Of a DNA stretch of 64,000 nucleotides, positions 44,064 through 52,745 are shown piece after piece. The notes beneath the pieces were generated by a model. It saw only the letters and a program-made list of their open reading frames with translations. It was not told where the DNA came from and made no database searches. The position numbers and the translations under genes are program-made. Each line of letters opens with the position of its first letter. Within the stretch, counting starts at the first letter, position 1. This DNA comes from an uncultured Oscillospiraceae bacterium (GTDB lineage: Bacteria > Bacillota > Clostridia > Oscillospirales > Ruminococcaceae): assembly GCA_934462925.1 (NCBI GenBank), contig CAKSIT010000001.1:248001-312000 (forward strand). Reading direction: 5' to 3'.

Positions 44064-44281
44064 CCTGTTGAAAAAGTCCATTTTGCCCGCGTATGCGGGC
44101 TTTGAAATAACTTTTTTGCCTCGGGCTTCCCGAGGCAAAAAACACTTCTATCCGCACAAGTGTGCGGTTTGGCGGCAAGCCGTCAAACCGTGCGCGCAGT
44201 GCGGATGTCCCGTCGGAAAACCCCCGTATGGGGGTTTTTCGACGGTCTGAAGCGGCAGGGGACAGCCCCTGCCGCTCAAGC
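44064..44281. repeat. Structured intergenic repeat, copy B
   Basis: The first 70 bases (GCCTGTTGAAAAAGTC, then CCCGCG/GCGGGC, TTGAAATAACTTTTTTGCC) match copy C at 50754 almost exactly and copy A at 4610 clearly. CCTCGGG/CCCGAGG, CCGCAC/GTGCGG and CGGTTTGGCGG/CCGTCAAACCG form nested stems. CCCCCGTATGGGGG (44222-44235) again presents the CCGTATG loop of copy A. No ORF is convincing. Confidence 0.75.
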
Positions 44282-44285
44282 ATTA

Positions 44286-44864
44286 TCACCTCATAAACCG
44301 CGTAAGCTCATCAACTAGCTGCTGCGGGTGGTTGATTATGTCGCCATGGCCGAACCCCCTTGAAGCAGCGTAACGTAAGCTTCGGAAACGCCGCATGGTT
44401 TGCATACCCTGCTCCGTCTGTCCCATGAAGCGCAGCACCCATGCAGGCATGGACTTTTCGTGCGCTGTGCGGTACAGCTTCGGCGGCATGATTTTCAGCA
44501 GCAGCTTGTTCATCACGCCGAAGTCCGGGTACTCCGGACCGCTCAGTATCATGCGGTCTACCTGTACCTTTGGGGAGGACTTAAGGAGAACCGCAGGTCC
44601 GCAGCCCAAAGACTCCGCAAAGAGCATATCCAGCCGCCCTCCGCACTCCGCGCATATGTATTCCGCGAGCTTGTCCGCCTGCTCCTGCGCGGTTGTGTAG
44701 GTCGTAGAACCCGTGCTGTCAAAGCCGTCGAAGCTTACGGCGTAAACCGTGTAGTCTTTTTCCGGCAGCGGGATTATATCCTCAAACTGCCGCCAGCACA
44801 TAAGATTCCCGTGAAGCAGCATTATCTTTTTCCCATTTTCATTTCCAAATCGCTTTATTTCCAT
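44286..44864 (-). CDS. Alpha/beta hydrolase
   Basis: This 192-residue protein has the hydrolase fold: the oxyanion strand IMLLHGNLMCWRQF, the nucleophile elbow FAESLGCGPA (Ser in AESLG, a variant of GxSxG) and a late GHGDIINHPQQ region that could supply the catalytic His. It is short for the family and has a small lid region. Substrate unknown. It has its own promoter and lies convergent to the GNAT unit. Confidence 0.8.
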   Translation of the reverse strand: MEIKRFGNENGKKIMLLHGNLMCWRQFEDIIPLPEKDYTVYAVSFDGFDSTGSTTYTTAQEQADKLAEYICAECGGRLDMLFAESLGCGPAVLLKSSPKVQVDRMILSGPEYPDFGVMNKLLLKIMPPKLYRTAHEKSMPAWVLRFMGQTEQGMQTMRRFRSLRYAASRGFGHGDIINHPQQLVDELTRFMR

Positions 44865-44946
44865 GTCGATACTCCTTGCTTTTATTCCTTTGGGTAGGCG
44901 CGGCTAACCGCTGTTCGCCAATACTTATGAACGCCTGCCCATACTG

Positions 44947-44975
44947 ATTATAGCGCATATGCCTGTTTTTTTCAA
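44947..44975 (-). promoter_or_regulatory. Promoter of the alpha/beta hydrolase gene
   Basis: On the minus strand TTGAAA (44970-44975), 17 bases, TATAAT (44947-44952). Between this and sigK (44976-45183) I see only G+C-rich hairpins and no gene. Confidence 0.8.
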
Positions 44976-45183
44976 GCCCCTGTCGGCGTGTTTTTGCGCG
45001 GGGGTTTGGGTGGAATCAGCGCTGCGGCGGATAAAACGCCACGCGCCCTCGGCGGGGCGCTCGCTGTCCCTGTCGTGGTTCACGGAAGGCTCGCCCTCAT
45101 GCGAATCCTCGCAATGAATACTCCGCGCAGCTAAACAAAATCACGCGCAGCGCCAAGCGTTCTCAGCGCCCGCGCGGCAGGGT

Positions 45184-45885
45184 TCACCCCTCGTCAAACC
45201 GCTTCCTGAGCTTTTCGAGCGCCTTTTTTTCTATGCGCGAGATATAGCTGCGGGAAATGCCGAGCTGCTTTGCAATTTCGCGCTGGGTGAGCGGCGCGCG
45301 CACCTCGCCGTTAGCGTCGGGAATGCCGTAGCGCTTTGCGATTATGTCGCGCTCGCGCTCGTCAAGCTCCTCTGCGATAAAGCGGTAGAGCTTGTCGGTG
45401 TCGATTTTAAGCTCTGCGCTCTCCTCAACGTTCACGCTGCTGCCGAATATGTCGGCGATAGTTAGCGCGTTGCCCTCGCTGTCGTGGTCGATAGGCTCGT
45501 CTAGGTACACCTCGCTCTGGCGGTGCTTTATCTTGCGGAAGTGCATTTTTATCTGGTTGTCTATGCACTTTGAAGCATAGGTGCTGAAGTGGCTGCCTTT
45601 CTGGTAGTCGAACGTTTCCGCGGCGCGGATAAGACCTATCGTGCCTATGGAAATAAGGTCGTCGCCGTCGGGCGCGTCGGGGTAGCTTTTGCGGACTATG
45701 TACGCGACAAGCCGCAGGTTATGCACTATGAGCTTATCACGCGCGGCGGCGTCCCCCTGCGCAATAAGCGCTATGCACTCCGCCTCCTCCTTAGCGGACA
45801 GCTGCTTGGGAAAGAGGTTCTTCCCCTCGAAATGAAGCCCGAAGAACAGCAGGTTTTGCAGCGCAAAGCATAACAGCGATATCAT
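45184..45885 (-). CDS. sigK: RNA polymerase sporulation sigma factor SigK
   Basis: This 233-residue sigma factor has region 2 (NLRLVAYIVRKSYPDAPDGDDLISIGTIGLIRAAETFD, STYASKCIDNQIKMHFRK) and region 4 (LTQREIAKQLGISRSYISRIEKKALEKL). The hydrophobic N-terminus MISLLCFALQNLLFFGLHF resembles the pro-sequence that is cleaved to activate sigma-K in the mother cell late in sporulation. The gene is continuous, with no skin-type element. The ATG at 45885 follows GGAGGGG; an upstream extension to 46002 is rejected. Confidence 0.93.
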   Translation of the reverse strand: MISLLCFALQNLLFFGLHFEGKNLFPKQLSAKEEAECIALIAQGDAAARDKLIVHNLRLVAYIVRKSYPDAPDGDDLISIGTIGLIRAAETFDYQKGSHFSTYASKCIDNQIKMHFRKIKHRQSEVYLDEPIDHDSEGNALTIADIFGSSVNVEESAELKIDTDKLYRFIAEELDERERDIIAKRYGIPDANGEVRAPLTQREIAKQLGISRSYISRIEKKALEKLRKRFDEG

Positions 45886-46132
45886 GTCACCCCTCCATTT
45901 CCGCAGCAGACCCTCTGCCGCACACAGCACATTATATTTATATGCGCCTGTACAATATTCGACACAAAAAAATAGGAGAGTTTTTTCGCTCCGATTGCGC
46001 ATTATGATTCATGGCGCAAAATTCCCCCAAAGCCCCCCGCCTGCGCACCGAAAAGTTTGTGAACAATTACCTGCCGCACTTAGTGTATAATTTCTTAAAG
46101 GGCGCGACAGGCAGGAGGTTTGTATAAAAGTA

Positions 46133-46300
46133 ATGAATGATAATATCGGTATCGAATCCGTTCGCCGCAGTATTGAGGACAAGCTGCCCGTACGGGCGGT
46201 GATTTTTCTTGCGGGCTATGTAGGCTCGGGCAAAACGTTTATCCTTGAGGAGCTGAAAAAGCGCCCGCCGAAAACGCAGCGCGGCGGGGGAAATCATGAT
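46133..46300 (+). other. Possible gene remnant with a P-loop-like motif
   Basis: From ATG 46133 the frame encodes about 56 residues including VIFLAGYVGSGKTFILEELKKR, which resembles a Walker A strand, loop and helix. AGGAGG lies 14 bases upstream, rather far. The frame then runs through a terminator hairpin and antisense into thiE, so a full gene is not supported. A truncated ATPase or small peptide are both possible. Confidence 0.3.
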
Positions 46301-46307
46301 AACAAAA

Positions 46308-46337
46308 ACGGAGCGGCAAAAGTCGCTCCGTTTTATT
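46308..46337. terminator. Bidirectional terminator
   Basis: GGAGCG and CGCTCC enclose an eight-base loop. TTTT follows on the plus strand and TTTTTG on the minus strand. It ends the thi operon on the minus strand. Confidence 0.8.
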
Positions 46338-46347
46338 ATGCAAAATC

Positions 46348-46971
46348 TCACAGCCGCTCCGCCGCAGCCCGCATAACGCGCGCCGCCGCTGTAATGTCGG
46401 GCTGCGCGACAATGGCTGAAACCACCGCCGCGCCGTTTATGCCAAGCCCGTAAAGCTCTATGATGTTCTTAGCGTTCACGCCGCCGATAACTACAAACGG
46501 CAGCGTTACCGCCCGCCTTATTGCGGCTATCGTTTCGCGCGTTACGGGGCGCGTGTCTTCCTTTGTTGCGGTGCTGAACACCGCGCCCACGCCAAGATAG
46601 TCCGCGCCGTCCTCCTGCGCGCGCAGCGCCTCCTCGGGCAGCGCCGCGGAAACGCCGATAAGCTTGCCGCGCCCCAGCAGCTTTCGCGCCTCGCGGCAGG
46701 GCAGGTCCTTTTGCCCAAGGTGAACGCCCGAGGCGTCCACCGCCATGCAGATGTCAACGCGGTCGTTGATGATGAGCGGCACGCCGTAAGCGTCCGTAAC
46801 GCGCTTTACGCGTTTGGCAAGCTCGTACAGCTCGCGCGAGGCGGCGCGCTTTTCGCGCAGCTGCACCACCGAAACGCCGCCGCGCACCGCCCGCTCAACG
46901 CAATCCTCAACGGTTTTGGCGCTCATAAGCGCGCTGTCCGTGCAAAGGTACAGGGTGTAATCGGGATTCAT
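46348..46971 (-). CDS. thiE: Thiamine-phosphate synthase
   Basis: This 207-residue TIM-barrel enzyme has VVQLREKRAASRELYELAKR, LIINDRVDICMAVDASGVHLGQKDLP, DYLGVGAVFSTATKED and VVIGGVNAKN, the standard ThiE signatures. It joins HMP pyrophosphate and thiazole phosphate to thiamine phosphate. It is the last gene of the TPP-regulated operon, 21 bases after thiM. The start has GAAAGGC upstream. Confidence 0.95.
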   Translation of the reverse strand: MNPDYTLYLCTDSALMSAKTVEDCVERAVRGGVSVVQLREKRAASRELYELAKRVKRVTDAYGVPLIINDRVDICMAVDASGVHLGQKDLPCREARKLLGRGKLIGVSAALPEEALRAQEDGADYLGVGAVFSTATKEDTRPVTRETIAAIRRAVTLPFVVIGGVNAKNIIELYGLGINGAAVVSAIVAQPDITAAARVMRAAAERL

Positions 46972-46992
46972 GTCGTATGCCTTTCGTAAGTT

Positions 46993-47796
46993 TTACCCGT
47001 TCAGGGGAGTGATTTTGGCGCGCTGCGCAAATTCCCGCGCGGCAAGCGAGCCTGCCGCGTCGAAAAGCGCCGCGTGGAAGCTCCCGAGCCGCGCTGCGGA
47101 GCGCTCCTCGGCAAGCTCTGCGCATATCTTCATGAACGCCGCGCCTGCAAGCGCGCCGATAAACGCGCCGCATTCCGCAGCAAACGCCGCGCAGAGCGCC
47201 GAGGTCATGCAGCCCGCGCCCGTTATCCTGCGCATAAGCGGGCTGCCGCCGTTTATTGAAACGGTGCGCGTTCCGTCCGAGATGAAGTCCGCAGCGCCCG
47301 TTACCGCGCACACGCACCCGAGCCTGCAAGCCGCAGTGCGCGCCGTTTCTGCGGGGTCTGCCGCAGAGAGCGAATCCACGCCGCGCTCGCCGCCGCCAAG
47401 CCCAGCGAGATACGCTATTTCGGAGAGATTGCCGCGCACGGCGCTCACCCTGCGAAGCTCTGCGCAAAACTCCCTGCGCAGCCGCGTAAGCCCCGCGCCC
47501 ACGGGGTCTAATACCACGGGAATGCCGCGCGCCGCCGCTTCCTCCGCGGAAAGCTGCATAGCCTTAAGCTTGGCGGGGGAGGGCGTGCCGAGATTGAGCG
47601 ACAGCGCCTGCGCAAGCGCCGTAACCTCGGCGCATTCTGCGGGGTCGTCCGCCATTATCGGCGAAGCGCCCGCGGCGAGCAGCATATTCGCCGTGTCGGC
47701 GGCGGTTACGTGGTTTGCTATGCAGTGCACAAGCGGGTTGCTTTCCCGCAGCGAATCAAGCGCTGCCGCCGCCTGCCGTACAAGGTCCGCGCTCAT
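46993..47796 (-). CDS. thiM: Hydroxyethylthiazole kinase
   Basis: This 267-residue ribokinase-fold enzyme has NPLVHCIANHVTAADTANMLLAAGASPIM at the N-terminus, VVLDPVGAG in the centre and the catalytic GAGCMTSAL loop. It phosphorylates the thiazole salvaged by the adjacent ThiW transporter. Its start overlaps the end of thiW by four bases. Confidence 0.95.
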   Translation of the reverse strand: MSADLVRQAAAALDSLRESNPLVHCIANHVTAADTANMLLAAGASPIMADDPAECAEVTALAQALSLNLGTPSPAKLKAMQLSAEEAAARGIPVVLDPVGAGLTRLRREFCAELRRVSAVRGNLSEIAYLAGLGGGERGVDSLSAADPAETARTAACRLGCVCAVTGAADFISDGTRTVSINGGSPLMRRITGAGCMTSALCAAFAAECGAFIGALAGAAFMKICAELAEERSAARLGSFHAALFDAAGSLAAREFAQRAKITPLNG

Positions 47797-48332
47797 GTTT
47801 TCTGCGCGGCCTCGCCAAAGAAGCCGTCCACCGCCTTTACCCGCTTAAGCGAGGTGACGATTACCGCCGCAATGACCGTTCCCACTACGCTTGAAGCGAA
47901 GAACGGGAACACGAACCCGAAAAGCGTAGCCTGCTCGTTGTGCATGATAAGGTAGGCTACGGGGTAGGAGAGCATTCCGCCGATAACGGACGTGCCGACA
48001 AGCTCGCCCGCATACGCCGCAGGCAGCCGCAGCGCGAGGGCTTTCCCCTTGAACACCCAATGGAACATAACGCCGCTTAAGAACGCGCCGACCATGCTCC
48101 CCGGGAACGCCATAAGCGACCCCAGCCCTAAAATGTTGCGTATAAGGCTTGCGCAGAACGCCGTGCCGAGCGCGTACCACGGTCCTAAGTACACGCCCGC
48201 TATAATGTTTACAAGGTGCTGAACGGGCGCGCACCTCGCCCCGAGAAACGGGAACGAGAACAGCGAACCCGCGACTGCCGCCGCCGCAAGCACCGCCGCC
48301 GCAGCAAGCTTTCTGATGTCTGTCTTTTTCAT
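47793..48332 (-). CDS. thiW: ThiW: thiazole-specific ECF transporter S component
   Basis: This 179-residue membrane protein has about five to six helices and the ThiW motif PVQHLVNIIAGVYLGPWYA, then AFCASLIRNILGLGSLMAFPGSMVGAFLSG. S components bind the substrate (hydroxyethylthiazole) and work with a shared ECF ATPase and T module encoded elsewhere. Overlap with thiM and the shared TPP riboswitch support the assignment. Confidence 0.9.
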   Translation of the reverse strand: MKKTDIRKLAAAAVLAAAAVAGSLFSFPFLGARCAPVQHLVNIIAGVYLGPWYALGTAFCASLIRNILGLGSLMAFPGSMVGAFLSGVMFHWVFKGKALALRLPAAYAGELVGTSVIGGMLSYPVAYLIMHNEQATLFGFVFPFFASSVVGTVIAAVIVTSLKRVKAVDGFFGEAAQKT

Positions 48333-48604
48333 GATGATACCTCTTTCCCGCGCGCAGGGCAGAGCTGTCCCGCGCGCGCAATGCGTTCCGATACAGAGTT
48401 GTCCTGTATCGGCGGTCGGCGCTCACTAGCGCCCTCTCACCTCGAAACACGAGTTCCCTCGCTGACTTTTCCGCCCCGTTCGGCGCTCCCCGACGGGGGT
48501 ATCATTTCCGCATTGCTGCGGGAGTGAACAGTTGGCGGGCTGCCCGCCGCGGTTTTCAACCCGTATGTAAACGGTGTTGAAAAGTACGCGCCATTACCGC
48601 GCTT
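48333..48604 (-). other. Hairpin-rich spacer inside the thi operon
   Basis: The 272 bases between thiC and thiW hold no gene but many hairpins: TTTTCAAC/GTTGAAAA (48552-48582, containing CCGTATG), GGCGGGC/GCCCGCC, CCCCGTCGGGG, GGGCGC/GCGCCC, CGATACAG/CTGTATCG and a long GCGCGCGGG/CCCTGCGCGCG stem. A second thi-specific riboswitch is not evident. Confidence 0.6.
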
Positions 48605-49918
48605 TTACTTCTCGGTGCAGAAGCGTACATCCTTGCCCTCGAGAATCATGTTGGTGGTGCGAACCGCGCACATCTTTCCGCACATAGAGCAGCTGTGGCG
48701 GTCTGCGGGGGGAACGCTCTCAAAATACGCGCGCGCCTTTTCGGGGTCGGCGCATATCCTGAACATCTCGTCCCAGTCGAGCTTGTGGCGCGCCGCAGCC
48801 ATTTCGTTGTCCCTGTCGCGCGCGTTGGGAACGCCCTTTGCAATGTCTGCGGCATGGGCTGCTATCTTGCTTGCCATAATGCCCTCCTTAACGTCGCCAA
48901 GGTCGGGCAGGCGCAGGTGTTCCGCAGGGGTGACGTAGCACAGGAAGTCCGCGCCGCTTGCCGCAGCTATAGCGCCGCCTATCGCAGAGGTTATGTGGTC
49001 GTACCCGGGGAAGATGTCCGTTACAAGCGGCCCTAATACGTAGAACGGCGCGTTGTGGCAAATGCGCTTTTCAATCGCCATGTTGGCGGCTATCTCGTTC
49101 ATAGCCATGTGGCCCGGACCTTCTACCATAACCTGCACGTCGCGCGCCCATGCGCGTTCGGTGAGCGCGCCAAGCTCTATAAGCTCCGCTATCTGTCCTG
49201 CGTCGGTGCTGTCGTCAATGCAGCCCGGGCGCAGCGCGTCGCCAAGGCTTATCGTCACATCGTACTCGCGCAGAATGTCCAGCAGCTCGTCGTAATGCTC
49301 GTAGAACGGGTTCTCGTTGCCCGTCATCATTATCCACGCAAACAGCAGCGAGCCGCCGCGCGAAACTATGTTCATCTTGCGCGGGTCGCGGCGGAACGCC
49401 TCGATAGAGCGGCGGTTTATGCCTGCGTGTATCGTCATGAAGTCCACGCCCTCCTCCGCATGGGCGCGCACAACGCGCATAAAGTCCTCCGCAGTGATTT
49501 CGAGCAGGTCCTTTTCAAGGTAGCCTATGGCGTCGTACATGGGTACTGTGCCTATCATGGCGGGGGAGCGCTCTATAAGCTTCTGCCTGAACGTGTTGGT
49601 TTTGCCATAGTTGGACAGGTCCATTATGGCCTCCACGCCGAAGTTTATAGCCATATCCACCTTTTGCATTTCCATGTCGTAGTTCATGCAGTCGCCCGAA
49701 ACGCCGAGGTTCACGTTGACCTTTGTGCGCAAGCCCTCGCCTATGCCCTCCGCTGAAAGCGCGGTGTGCCTTATGTTCGCGGGGATAGCTACAGCGCCCC
49801 TCGCCACGCGCTCGCGCAGCGTTTCGGGGGCGATATGCTCCTTTTCGGCTACTGTTCTCATCTCGGGCGTGATAATGCCCTTTTTTGCGGCTTCCATCTG
49901 TGTTGCGTATTCTCTCAT
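48605..49918 (-). CDS. thiC: Phosphomethylpyrimidine synthase
   Basis: This 437-residue radical SAM enzyme converts AIR to HMP phosphate. It has [12 protein letters not shown], the long TIM barrel with [14 protein letters not shown] and [16 protein letters not shown], and the C-terminal cluster motif CSMCGKMC (CxxCxxxC). It lacks the longer N-terminal domain of proteobacterial ThiC, which is normal for clostridia. The start at 49918 lies one base after the thiD stop; the longer ORF to 49957 is rejected because it overlaps thiD and lacks the family N-terminus. Confidence 0.96.
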   Translation of the reverse strand: MREYATQMEAAKKGIITPEMRTVAEKEHIAPETLRERVARGAVAIPANIRHTALSAEGIGEGLRTKVNVNLGVSGDCMNYDMEMQKVDMAINFGVEAIMDLSNYGKTNTFRQKLIERSPAMIGTVPMYDAIGYLEKDLLEITAEDFMRVVRAHAEEGVDFMTIHAGINRRSIEAFRRDPRKMNIVSRGGSLLFAWIMMTGNENPFYEHYDELLDILREYDVTISLGDALRPGCIDDSTDAGQIAELIELGALTERAWARDVQVMVEGPGHMAMNEIAANMAIEKRICHNAPFYVLGPLVTDIFPGYDHITSAIGGAIAAASGADFLCYVTPAEHLRLPDLGDVKEGIMASKIAAHAADIAKGVPNARDRDNEMAAARHKLDWDEMFRICADPEKARAYFESVPPADRHSCSMCGKMCAVRTTNMILEGKDVRFCTEK

Positions 49919-49919
49919 G

Positions 49920-50714
49920 TTATGTCCTTTCCGTGAACAGTCGGTAGAAGCGGTCAAACGGCTGCTGCCCCATGCCGATGTTCAGCCCGTGCATTATTGC
50001 CCCTGTAAGATATTCCTTTGCTGAGCGCACCGCCTGCGCGAGCGGCTCTCCCTGCGCCATGAACGCCGCCGCAGCAGAGGACAGCGTGCAGCCCGTGCCA
50101 TGCGTGGCGCGGGTATTCACGCGCTCGTGCGTATACTCGTAAAAGCGCTCCCCGTCGTAAAGAACGTCGAGCGCAGCGCCGTCGAGGTGTCCGCCCTTTA
50201 CAAGCACCGCCCGCGCGCCAAGCTTATGTATGGCGAGCGCCGCCGCTCTCATATCGCCGTGGGTGGAAACGCTCAGCCCCGAGAGCGCCTGCGCCTCGGG
50301 TATGTTGGGGGTGATAAGCGTGCAGAGCGGCGCTATTTCGCGCATAAACGCACCGAGCGCGCCGCCGTCCATAAGCGCCGCCCCCGCCGAAGCGTGAAGC
50401 ACAGGGTCGCACACCACGATACTCGGGCGGTACTCGCGCAGTGCATTAGCGACAGCCTCCATGCACTCGGCGTTCGGCAGCATACCGAGCTTTACGGCGT
50501 CCACGCGGATATCCGTAAACACCGCGCGCAGCTGCGCTGAAACGATGTCGCGCGGCACGCTGTGCGCCGCCAGCACCTGCGCGGTATTCTCCGCGACTAC
50601 CGAGGTTATAACGCTCATGCCGTAGCACCCCAGCGCCCAGAACGTGCCGAGGTCCGCCTGCACGCCCGCGCCGCCGCTGCAGTCCGACCCCGCGACAGTA
50701 AGACAGTTTTTCAC
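49920..50714 (-). CDS. thiD: Hydroxymethylpyrimidine (phosphate) kinase
   Basis: This 264-residue ribokinase-family enzyme has [43 protein letters not shown] and the [13 protein letters not shown] catalytic loop. It phosphorylates HMP and HMP-P. It is the first gene downstream of the TPP riboswitch and is nearly contiguous with thiC. Confidence 0.95.
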   Translation of the reverse strand: MKNCLTVAGSDCSGGAGVQADLGTFWALGCYGMSVITSVVAENTAQVLAAHSVPRDIVSAQLRAVFTDIRVDAVKLGMLPNAECMEAVANALREYRPSIVVCDPVLHASAGAALMDGGALGAFMREIAPLCTLITPNIPEAQALSGLSVSTHGDMRAAALAIHKLGARAVLVKGGHLDGAALDVLYDGERFYEYTHERVNTRATHGTGCTLSSAAAAFMAQGEPLAQAVRSAKEYLTGAIMHGLNIGMGQQPFDRFYRLFTERT

Positions 50715-50753
50715 TGAAAAAGCCCTCCGTTAATTATCCGTGCAGCAAAAGCA

Positions 50754-50820
50754 GCCTGTTGAAAAAGTCATTTTTACCCGCGTAGCGGGCTTTGAAATAA
50801 CTTTTTTGCCACGGGTTTCC
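50754..50820. repeat. Structured intergenic repeat, copy C (truncated)
   Basis: GCCTGTTGAAAAAGTC, CCCGCG/GCGGGC and TTGAAATAACTTTTTTGCC match the first 70 bases of copy B (44064). The copy stops where the riboswitch terminator begins, so only the first hairpin remains. It lies in the thiD 5' leader. Confidence 0.7.
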
Positions 50821-50829
50821 GACGAGATG

Positions 50830-50861
50830 AAAAAAGGGACTCCCGCCAAAGCAGGAGTCCC
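50830..50861 (-). terminator. Riboswitch-controlled terminator of the thi operon
   Basis: On the minus strand GGGACTCC pairs with GGAGTCCC and is followed by TTTTTTC. It lies just 3' of the TPP aptamer, the normal place for its expression platform. Confidence 0.88.
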
Positions 50862-50879
50862 GAAATGCTTTCTCACGTC

Positions 50880-50966
50880 ACGGCTTCCCTACGATGGTCT
50901 TAACCAACAGGTTCAAAGGGTCGGGCGCAAATGCCCTCTCAACTCCGTGCGGAGTACCCCCAGCGA
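50880..50966 (-). promoter_or_regulatory. TPP riboswitch (THI element)
   Basis: On the minus strand the aptamer reads GGGGGTACTCC, TTGAGAGGG, ACCCTTTGAACCTG, GGTTAAGACC and CGTAGGGAAG. These match the invariant THI-box segments (TGAGA, ACCCTTTGAACCTG, CGTAGGGA). Thiamine pyrophosphate binding should favour the terminator at 50830 and switch off thiD-thiC-thiW-thiM-thiE. Confidence 0.96.
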
Positions 50967-50971
50967 GGTAC

Positions 50972-51000
50972 ATTATACCACGCCCGCGCGGGTTTGTCAA
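50972..51000 (-). promoter_or_regulatory. Promoter of the thi operon
   Basis: On the minus strand TTGACA (50995-51000), 17 bases, TATAAT (50972-50977), immediately before the riboswitch. Confidence 0.9.
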
Positions 51001-51042
51001 GAGGTATTTTTGGAATGTTCGGGTTTAACTTAAGAGAAATAA

Positions 51043-51072
51043 AAAGTGCCGCCAATAAAGACAGCACTTTTA
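51043..51072 (-). terminator. Terminator of the GH13 gene
   Basis: On the minus strand AAAGTGC pairs with GCACTTT and is followed by TTATTT. Confidence 0.75.
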
Positions 51073-51091
51073 AGCTTTATTTCACGTCTTG

Positions 51092-52645
51092 TTAAGCCTC
51101 CACAAACACCGCGCTGCCGCCCTCGACGGTAAGCGCGCCGTCGTACGTATACCCGCCAATGCTGTACAGCACCCTGCCGCCTGCGGGAATCTGCGGAATC
51201 TGCGCGGGCGTGCCTGCGGGGTTTATCACCGCGTATATCGTCTGCGAACCGCCTGTGCGCCTGTAGACAAGCGCTCCGCCGTCCGCGCCGTCGGTTATAA
51301 ACTCCATGCCGCCCCTGCTTTGCAGCGCGGGGTTATCCTGCCTGAACGCTATTAGCCGTTTTACCTCGCTGCGAAGCGAACCCTCGTCGCACATCTGCGC
51401 GCAGGCGTCTGGGCGGTCGGCTGCGGGGTCTAGCGGGATATAGAGCTTCTCTGCGCTTGCGGAGGAGAACCCCGCGTTAAGTCCCTTGTCCCATTGCATG
51501 GGCGAGCGCGAGCCTGTCCTGCCGTAGCCGCCCTCGACGGAGGTCAGCCCCTCCACATAGCGCATTCCTATCTCGTCGCCGTAGTAGATGAACGGCGCGC
51601 CCGGCATTGTCAGCAAAAACGCGAACGCCACGCGCAGCTCGTCCGTGTCGAGATTGCGCGCAAGCCTGTCCATGTCGTGGTTGCCCGAGGGTATGCAGAT
51701 AAGCCCCCTGCCGTCGGTTTTCGCCATGCTGCGCCTGTACGCCGCCACAAATTCCGCAGCGCTGCCCTTGCCGCGCCTTGAAAAATACGGCTGCGCGCAG
51801 CGGAAAAGGTCGTTATAATGCGACGGGCCGAAGTGCAGCAGGAAATCCATGTGGAAGCCGCCGATAAGCGACTTGTCGGGTTCGCCCCACTCCGACACCA
51901 TTGCCGCCGCGGGGAACTCCCTGTCGAGAAACGCGCGGATATCCTGCCATAGCGCCACCGTACCCTGTCCGTCCTCGTCGTTCTTCACAAGCGAGCCTGC
52001 CATGTCCACGCGGAAGCCGTCAGCGCCCGCCGAAAGCCAGAAGCGCATTATATCCTTAAGCGCCTCGCGCGTTGCAAGAGGGCCTTCCGCGTCCATGGGC
52101 TGCTGCCACTTTTTCGCGGGGTCGGGCTTATAGAAGCCGTAGTTGAGCGCGGGTTGGTGCGAGAAGAAATTCACCGCGCACGAGCCGTCCCTGTCGGATA
52201 TGCCGCGAATGCAGCCCATGCCCTGCGGTTCTTCCCATATGCTGTCCGTCCACACGTAGCGGTCGGTAAACTCGTTGCGCGCCGCTTTCATAGATTCTTT
52301 GAACCACTTGTGCGTTACCGCCGTATGCCCCGGCACAAGGTCTAGCAGTATGTGCATTCCGCGCGCGTGTACCTCGCGGAAAAGCTCTACAAGGTCCTCG
52401 TTCGTGCCGTAGCGGGGCGCTACGGTGCAGTAGTCCTCAACGTCGTAGCCCGCGTCCCCGAACGGCGACTTGAAGCAGGGGTTGAGCCATATCGCGTTGC
52501 AGCCAAGCTCCTGTATATACCCGAGCTTTTCGATTATGCCGTTGATGTCGCCTATTCCGTCGGCGTTGGTGTCGTTGAACGACTGGGGGTAAATCTCATA
52601 GAAAACCGCATTATCAAGCCATGCGGGGTCTTTGTGTGAAGTCAT
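51092..52645 (-). CDS. GH13 alpha-glucosidase/amylase-family enzyme
   Basis: This 517-residue protein has the GH13 conserved regions: DLVPGHTAVTHKWF, DGFRVDMAGS (nucleophile Asp), VSEWGEP (acid/base Glu) and SGNHDMDRL (transition-state Asp). The opening WLDNAVFYEIYPQSFNDTNADGIGDINGI is that of oligo-1,6-glucosidases and related intracellular alpha-glucosidases. There is no signal peptide, so it likely acts on imported malto- or isomalto-oligosaccharides. The C-terminal beta domain is present. Single-gene unit with its own promoter. Confidence 0.92.
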   Translation of the reverse strand: MTSHKDPAWLDNAVFYEIYPQSFNDTNADGIGDINGIIEKLGYIQELGCNAIWLNPCFKSPFGDAGYDVEDYCTVAPRYGTNEDLVELFREVHARGMHILLDLVPGHTAVTHKWFKESMKAARNEFTDRYVWTDSIWEEPQGMGCIRGISDRDGSCAVNFFSHQPALNYGFYKPDPAKKWQQPMDAEGPLATREALKDIMRFWLSAGADGFRVDMAGSLVKNDEDGQGTVALWQDIRAFLDREFPAAAMVSEWGEPDKSLIGGFHMDFLLHFGPSHYNDLFRCAQPYFSRRGKGSAAEFVAAYRRSMAKTDGRGLICIPSGNHDMDRLARNLDTDELRVAFAFLLTMPGAPFIYYGDEIGMRYVEGLTSVEGGYGRTGSRSPMQWDKGLNAGFSSASAEKLYIPLDPAADRPDACAQMCDEGSLRSEVKRLIAFRQDNPALQSRGGMEFITDGADGGALVYRRTGGSQTIYAVINPAGTPAQIPQIPAGGRVLYSIGGYTYDGALTVEGGSAVFVEA

Positions 52646-52693
52646 GCGTTGTCCTCCTCTGAAGCGCCTGTTTTTTTGCGCGGCTTTTGCACC

Positions 52694-52722
52694 ATTATAA
52701 GCTATTACCTAATAAAAGTCAA
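52694..52722 (-). promoter_or_regulatory. Promoter of the GH13 gene
   Basis: On the minus strand TTGACT (52717-52722), 17 bases, TATAAT (52694-52699). Confidence 0.88.
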
Positions 52723-52745
52723 GGGGATTTTGTAAGCTTTTTAAT

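Noticed and set aside
45184..46002. sigK extended at the N-terminus to 46002
   Set aside because: The extra 39 residues have no ribosome-binding site and no similarity to sigma factors; GGAGGGG precedes the ATG at 45885.
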